Below, in pieces: positions 32,101 to 34,533 of a stretch of DNA of 34,533 nucleotides. Origin of the DNA: Ktedonobacterales bacterium (lineage in GTDB: Bacteria; Chloroflexota; Ktedonobacteria; Ktedonobacterales; Ktedonobacteraceae). The translations under genes were made by a program, and so were the position numbers. Location: assembly GCA_027451525.1 (NCBI GenBank), contig DAIDJF010000009.1, forward strand, positions 70,335 through 104,867, in the 5' to 3' direction. A model generated the notes under the pieces. It did no database searches. It was given only the letters and a program-made list of their open reading frames with translations, and was not told the DNA's origin. The first letter of the stretch is position 1; the number at the start of each line of letters is the position of its first letter.

Positions 32101-32300
32101 ACCTGCTGCTTTTTGCAGCAAGGACCTGCCTCCCCTCGTGAGGCAACCTGCCCTCTCTTTAAGGGAAACACCTGTCTCGGACAGTGGGCAAACCTGCCTT
32201 TGCAAAAGGGAAGAACCTGCTTTCCTTTCAGGGCAACCACCTGTCCTTCCTGGTTGCGTTCCTGCTTTGCTTCCTCTGGCTTCCTGTCGGGTTCCGGCTT
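32101..32300 (+). repeat. Periodic array of about nine degenerate units, 21-24 nt each
   Basis: The tetramer CCTG recurs at 32102, 32125, 32147, 32171, 32193, 32216, 32240, 32261 and 32283, with spacings of 23, 22, 24, 22, 23, 24, 21 and 22. Most copies are preceded by a purine-rich GGGCAA-like segment and an A, giving a core of the type GGGCAAACCTGC, with about ten variable bases between cores. Units 1 to 6 can each form a small hairpin with a different stem (GCTGC/GCAGC, GCCTC/GAGGC, CCCT/AGGG, CTGTC/GACAG, CCTTT/AAAGG, CCTG/CAGG). The spacing is not a multiple of three, so it is not a coding repeat. The period is about two helical turns, as in iterons or arrayed protein-binding sites. Confidence 0.7.
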
Positions 32301-32304
32301 TTCT

Positions 32305-32318
32305 GCTGACCAGTCAGC
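32305..32318. promoter_or_regulatory. Inverted repeat upstream of integrase
   Basis: GCTGAC, a two-base centre CA and GTCAGC form a perfect dyad about 100 bases before the integrase start. It is a candidate operator or recombinase core-type site. Confidence 0.4.
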
Positions 32319-32421
32319 TACACTGGAATTGGTGATGAATGAATCGTGTATCGGCACAGAATGGTGCGTGGTCACTTCATCACACGCTACAGCACGAATC
32401 AAAGCAAAGGAGACAGAACCC

Positions 32422-33678
32422 ATGCAAGCCATGACGAATCAGGTTTCATCCACTTCAAGAGGCGCGAAACGTCCAGCAGGACGACGCAAGCAACAAGGCT
32501 CACCCGTGACAGAGGCACGCGCCCATGCCCAACGAGCCAAGCATGATGCTCAGACGGAGGTGCGCCAGCAAGAGGAAGCAGCGCAAGAGGCTACCACTGA
32601 CAAAACATCGCGCAAGAAAGCGGAACGGCACGCCCTCCAGGCCAAACGACGCGAACTCGACACCTTGATCGAAGCCTATATCCAGGATCATATTGGCGGC
32701 AATCATAGCGAGAAAACGCTGGAATGGCATCGCACCGCGCTGGGATTGCTGCGTGGCTTCCTGCAAGAGGAGTTGGACATCACCCAGATTGACGCAGTGG
32801 AGGCCGAGGACATCAGTGCATGGTTTGCTTCCCTGCGAACCACGCCAGCAGCGCATGGCAAACTCCGTAGTGAACGCACGGTGCAAACGTACGCTCGCTC
32901 CGCACGGGCGTTCTTCCATTGGCTCATCCGTCGTGGGACGCTGGAAGCCAATCCGTTTGATCGGGTCGTCTTTCCCAAAGTGGGCAGACCACTCATTCAA
33001 ACCATCACCGACGAAGAGTTTGAGCGACTCCTACGGGCGTGTGCGCCACCCAATGAGACGGGACCGTTTGCTGAGCGTGCCGCCGTGCGAAACCGCGCTA
33101 TTCTCTGGCTGCTCTACGATACCGGCATTCGTGTTTCTGAACTCACCAATTTGCGCCTGGGTGATGTAGATCGCAAAAAGGGGGTGGTGACGGTGTTGGG
33201 CAAGGGGTCCAAAGAACGGCGGGTTGCGCTTGGGCAAAACTGTCTACGGAATCTTTCCTACTACCTGGACAAGCATCGTCCCGATGAGGAGGAGTTAGCT
33301 GAATGGGGCAGTGCCGGAGAAGATCATCTCTTTTTATCGGAGACTCGCCAACCACTCACAAAAAATGGCATGGAGATGCTTTTTAAGCGGCTCAAAACTC
33401 GTGCAGGGATTACGGGCAAGCGCATCAGTCCGCATATTCTGCGTCACACCTTTGCCATGAATTACCTGCTCAAGAGCAACGACCCGTTTAGCCTGCAAGA
33501 GTTGCTCGGTCATGAGGATTTAACCACGGTCCTCAACTATGTGCATATGAACGATGCCATTGTGCAGGAGCAAAAACGCAAATATAGCCCTGGCGATCAC
33601 ATCCCTACTCGGATGCCTGGACCCAGAGAGACGCGACGCAAAGGCTTTCAGGCAAAGCAGACATCCAAGAAACGCTAA
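32422..33678 (+). CDS. Tyrosine recombinase / integrase
   Basis: A 418-residue XerC/D-type site-specific recombinase. Residues 1-80 are a charged, Gln/Arg/Lys-rich extension not found in XerC/D. A SAM-like core-binding domain spans about 78-175 (SEKTLEWHRTALGLLRGFL). The catalytic domain spans about 190-390 with Arg237 (DTGIRVSEL), Lys261/264 (GKGSKERRV), His338 and Arg341 (SPHILRHTF), His364 (LLGHEDL) and nucleophile Tyr373 (VLNYVHM), so all catalytic residues are present. ATG 32422 was chosen because AAAGGAGA precedes it; the open frame reaches 32017 but that part crosses the noncoding array. Its place beside tRNA-Gly suggests it integrates an element there. Confidence 0.93.
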   Translation: MQAMTNQVSSTSRGAKRPAGRRKQQGSPVTEARAHAQRAKHDAQTEVRQQEEAAQEATTDKTSRKKAERHALQAKRRELDTLIEAYIQDHIGGNHSEKTLEWHRTALGLLRGFLQEELDITQIDAVEAEDISAWFASLRTTPAAHGKLRSERTVQTYARSARAFFHWLIRRGTLEANPFDRVVFPKVGRPLIQTITDEEFERLLRACAPPNETGPFAERAAVRNRAILWLLYDTGIRVSELTNLRLGDVDRKKGVVTVLGKGSKERRVALGQNCLRNLSYYLDKHRPDEEELAEWGSAGEDHLFLSETRQPLTKNGMEMLFKRLKTRAGITGKRISPHILRHTFAMNYLLKSNDPFSLQELLGHEDLTTVLNYVHMNDAIVQEQKRKYSPGDHIPTRMPGPRETRRKGFQAKQTSKKR

Positions 33679-33701
33679 GAGGGGAACACGCTTCTGAGAA
33701 A

Positions 33702-33733
33702 GCAAAGAGCGTAGAGCATTCTACGCTCTTTGC
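33702..33733 (+). terminator. 14-bp hairpin after the integrase gene
   Basis: Bases 33702-33715 pair perfectly with 33720-33733 around the tetraloop GCAT. It lacks a T-run of note but sits between convergent genes, 23 bases after the integrase stop, so a terminator or mRNA 3' end role is likely. Confidence 0.7.
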
Positions 33734-33805
33734 AAAGCAGGGTGCTTGTGAAAAGATGCGCGAGTGAAGCGCGTACAACGAATCGGAGTGGTGCTGTGCT
33801 TACCG

Positions 33806-34057
33806 CTACGCAAGCAGAGCCTCTAACCACTCGGTTAGTTCCGTCAGCTTGAGTTGGCGTGGGGTGTCCGCCCGATCAAAGGGGTCGCAGACGACGATTT
33901 GCCGCAACTCAGAGAGGGTATAGACATGGCTATACATGCCATAGAGCAGGTCCAGGAAGCGGGTTATATCCTCAGTCGTGTAGCCTGCTGGAAAGGACCC
34001 ATAGGCTTTGAGGAGTCGTTTGCGTTTGGCGGGTGAAAGCTTCTCTTGTTGTGTCAT
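33806..34057 (-). CDS. Small hypothetical protein next to the integrase
   Basis: An 83-residue, probably cytoplasmic protein (starts MTQQEKLSPAKRKRLLKAY; later GYTTEDITRFLDLLYGM and LKLTELTEWLEALLA). It has a basic N-terminus and predicted helices, with no motif I recognise. ATG 34057 follows AAAGAGG eight bases upstream; ATG 34075 or a GTG at 34105 are longer options. Its position, convergent with the integrase, suggests it belongs to the same integrated element. A 15-bp dyad (ACGTGC, TTT, GCACGT) at 34093-34107 lies just upstream of the start. Confidence 0.55.
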   Translation of the reverse strand: MTQQEKLSPAKRKRLLKAYGSFPAGYTTEDITRFLDLLYGMYSHVYTLSELRQIVVCDPFDRADTPRQLKLTELTEWLEALLA

Positions 34058-34092
34058 CGGGTTGGCCTCTTTCATGCGTGTGGTGAAATCGA

Positions 34093-34107
34093 ACGTGCTT
34101 TGCACGT
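34093..34107. promoter_or_regulatory. Dyad upstream of the small gene
   Basis: ACGTGC and GCACGT are perfect arms around TTT. On the minus strand it lies 36 bases before the chosen start at 34057, so it could be an operator or a leader hairpin. Confidence 0.4.
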
Positions 34108-34288
34108 GGTTCTAGCGTAGCATATGGCGGGTGGGATGCATGAGAAAAAAAGTGGACATACGAGGAACACGCAGAACACAAGCGGGAAACAAACCTGAAA
34201 CAGAGGGAAGAAAACAAGCATATTCCATTGTTCACACGTTTCTCAAAAGCAGCGATAGTGGCCTCGTTGTAGCGGCGTCAGCAAATAC

Positions 34289-34319
34289 TTTTTCGCGAAA
34301 AACATTTGATTGTTATAAA
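34289..34319 (+). promoter_or_regulatory. Promoter candidate overlapped by a palindrome
   Basis: TTTTTCGCGAAAAA (34289-34302) is a perfect 14-bp palindrome. An extended -10, TGTTATAAA (34311-34319), follows. The palindrome covers the expected -35 position, so a repressor bound there would block transcription of the gene at 34370. Confidence 0.45.
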
Positions 34320-34369
34320 GTCATGTACACCTAACGACCTGTAGACATATACTAGCTAAGGAATCCTGC

Positions 34370-34533
34370 ATGAAAAGGACCACAAAACAATCTCACGAGC
34401 TTTCTCTTATGCAGTTACTTCAAGAGGTACAACACAAAATGCAGACGGCTACCCTTTCGGTTTCGCAGCAACAGTCCCTCACCGAGATACTGCTTCATAT
34501 AGTCACAGAGACGCACATAGAATCCTTTCCAAG
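34370..34533 (+). CDS. Hypothetical protein, N-terminal part, cut by window edge
   Basis: An open frame from ATG 34370 to the window end gives 54 residues (starts MKRTTKQSHELSLMQLLQEV) rich in Gln, Thr and Leu, probably helical. AAGGA lies eight bases before the ATG, and a promoter with a palindrome lies upstream, which supports a real gene. No family can be named from this fragment. Confidence 0.5.
   Translation, partial: MKRTTKQSHELSLMQLLQEVQHKMQTATLSVSQQQSLTEILLHIVTETHIESFP

Larger units (their letters stand above)
31987..32421. other. 435-base noncoding leader between tRNA-Gly and integrase
   Basis: No convincing gene is present; open frames here lack ribosome sites and family features. 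It contains the periodic array (32101-32300) and a 6-bp inverted repeat at 32305-32318. No terminator with a T-run separates the tRNAs from the integrase gene, so read-through from the strong tRNA promoter is possible. Confidence 0.65.

Noticed and set aside
32101..32300. CRISPR array
   Set aside because: Shared cores are only about 12 degenerate bases with variable spacing of about ten bases, and no cas genes are present. CRISPR repeats are longer and nearly identical.
32017..32421. N-terminal extension of the integrase
   Set aside because: The frame is open, but the segment crosses the noncoding array and a good ribosome site precedes ATG 32422.
31992..32432. Coding gene on the minus strand across the array
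   Set aside because: The open frame has no ribosome site or family features and overlaps a non-triplet periodic sequence.

Overview
The window looks like chromosomal DNA from a Ktedonobacteria-type Chloroflexota bacterium, a large-genome, filamentous, soil-type lineage. This is inference. It rests on moderate GC, two very large HTH + NB-ARC (STAND) + TPR regulators, an ArsR-DUF2087 fusion, an unusually high density of signalling genes, a Tat-exported berberine-bridge-type oxidase, and a tRNA gene that does not encode CCA. No single marker gene fixes the taxonomy.

Layout. 1-1103 (-): first 367 codons of an acyl-CoA synthetase. 1374-3662 (+): DinB-like protein, then a secreted lipoprotein oxidase with both Cys and His flavin-attachment positions. 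3895-8194 (+): a compact cluster of a secreted DUF2680-type protein, a NapH-like membrane ferredoxin, a membrane-anchored protein with two IKG repeats, and an OmpR/BaeS-type two-component pair, with hairpins at several gene junctions. 8249-10472 (+): sulfotransferase-like protein and ArsR-DUF2087 regulator. 10434-13172 (-): the first STAND regulator, whose 3' end overlaps the ArsR gene. 13258-13680 (+): a small Cys-rich protein made of a duplicated module. 14068-17743 (+): LivJ-type binding lipoprotein and a chemoreceptor with double HAMP and Gly-Asn repeats. 17799-18638 (-): methyltransferase. 18881-21850 (+): the second STAND regulator. 22014-24827 (+): NCS1 permease and CodA-type deaminase, a nucleobase salvage pair. 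24858-25532 (-): DUF1345 membrane protein. 25865-29552 (+): soluble GAF-GAF-PAS histidine kinase and an NtrC-like regulator with a degenerate GAFTGA loop. 29641-30624 (-): HTH plus sensor-like regulator. 30836-31775 (+): single-domain receiver and a small two-TM protein. 31838-31986 (+): tRNA-Pro(TGG) and tRNA-Gly(TCC) behind a near-consensus promoter. 32101-33678 (+): a noncoding array of about nine units with a 21-24 nt period, then a tyrosine recombinase. 33806-34533: small unknown genes, the last cut by the window edge.

How it fits together. Most of the window is sensing and regulation: two complete kinase/regulator pairs, a lone receiver, a binding-protein/chemoreceptor pair, two STAND regulators and two HTH regulators. 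The metabolic genes are few: acyl-CoA synthesis, an exported flavin oxidase and nucleobase salvage. The right end, from the 3' end of tRNA-Gly onward, looks like the left boundary of an integrated element. The most unusual sequence is the periodic repeat array lying between that tRNA and the integrase gene.
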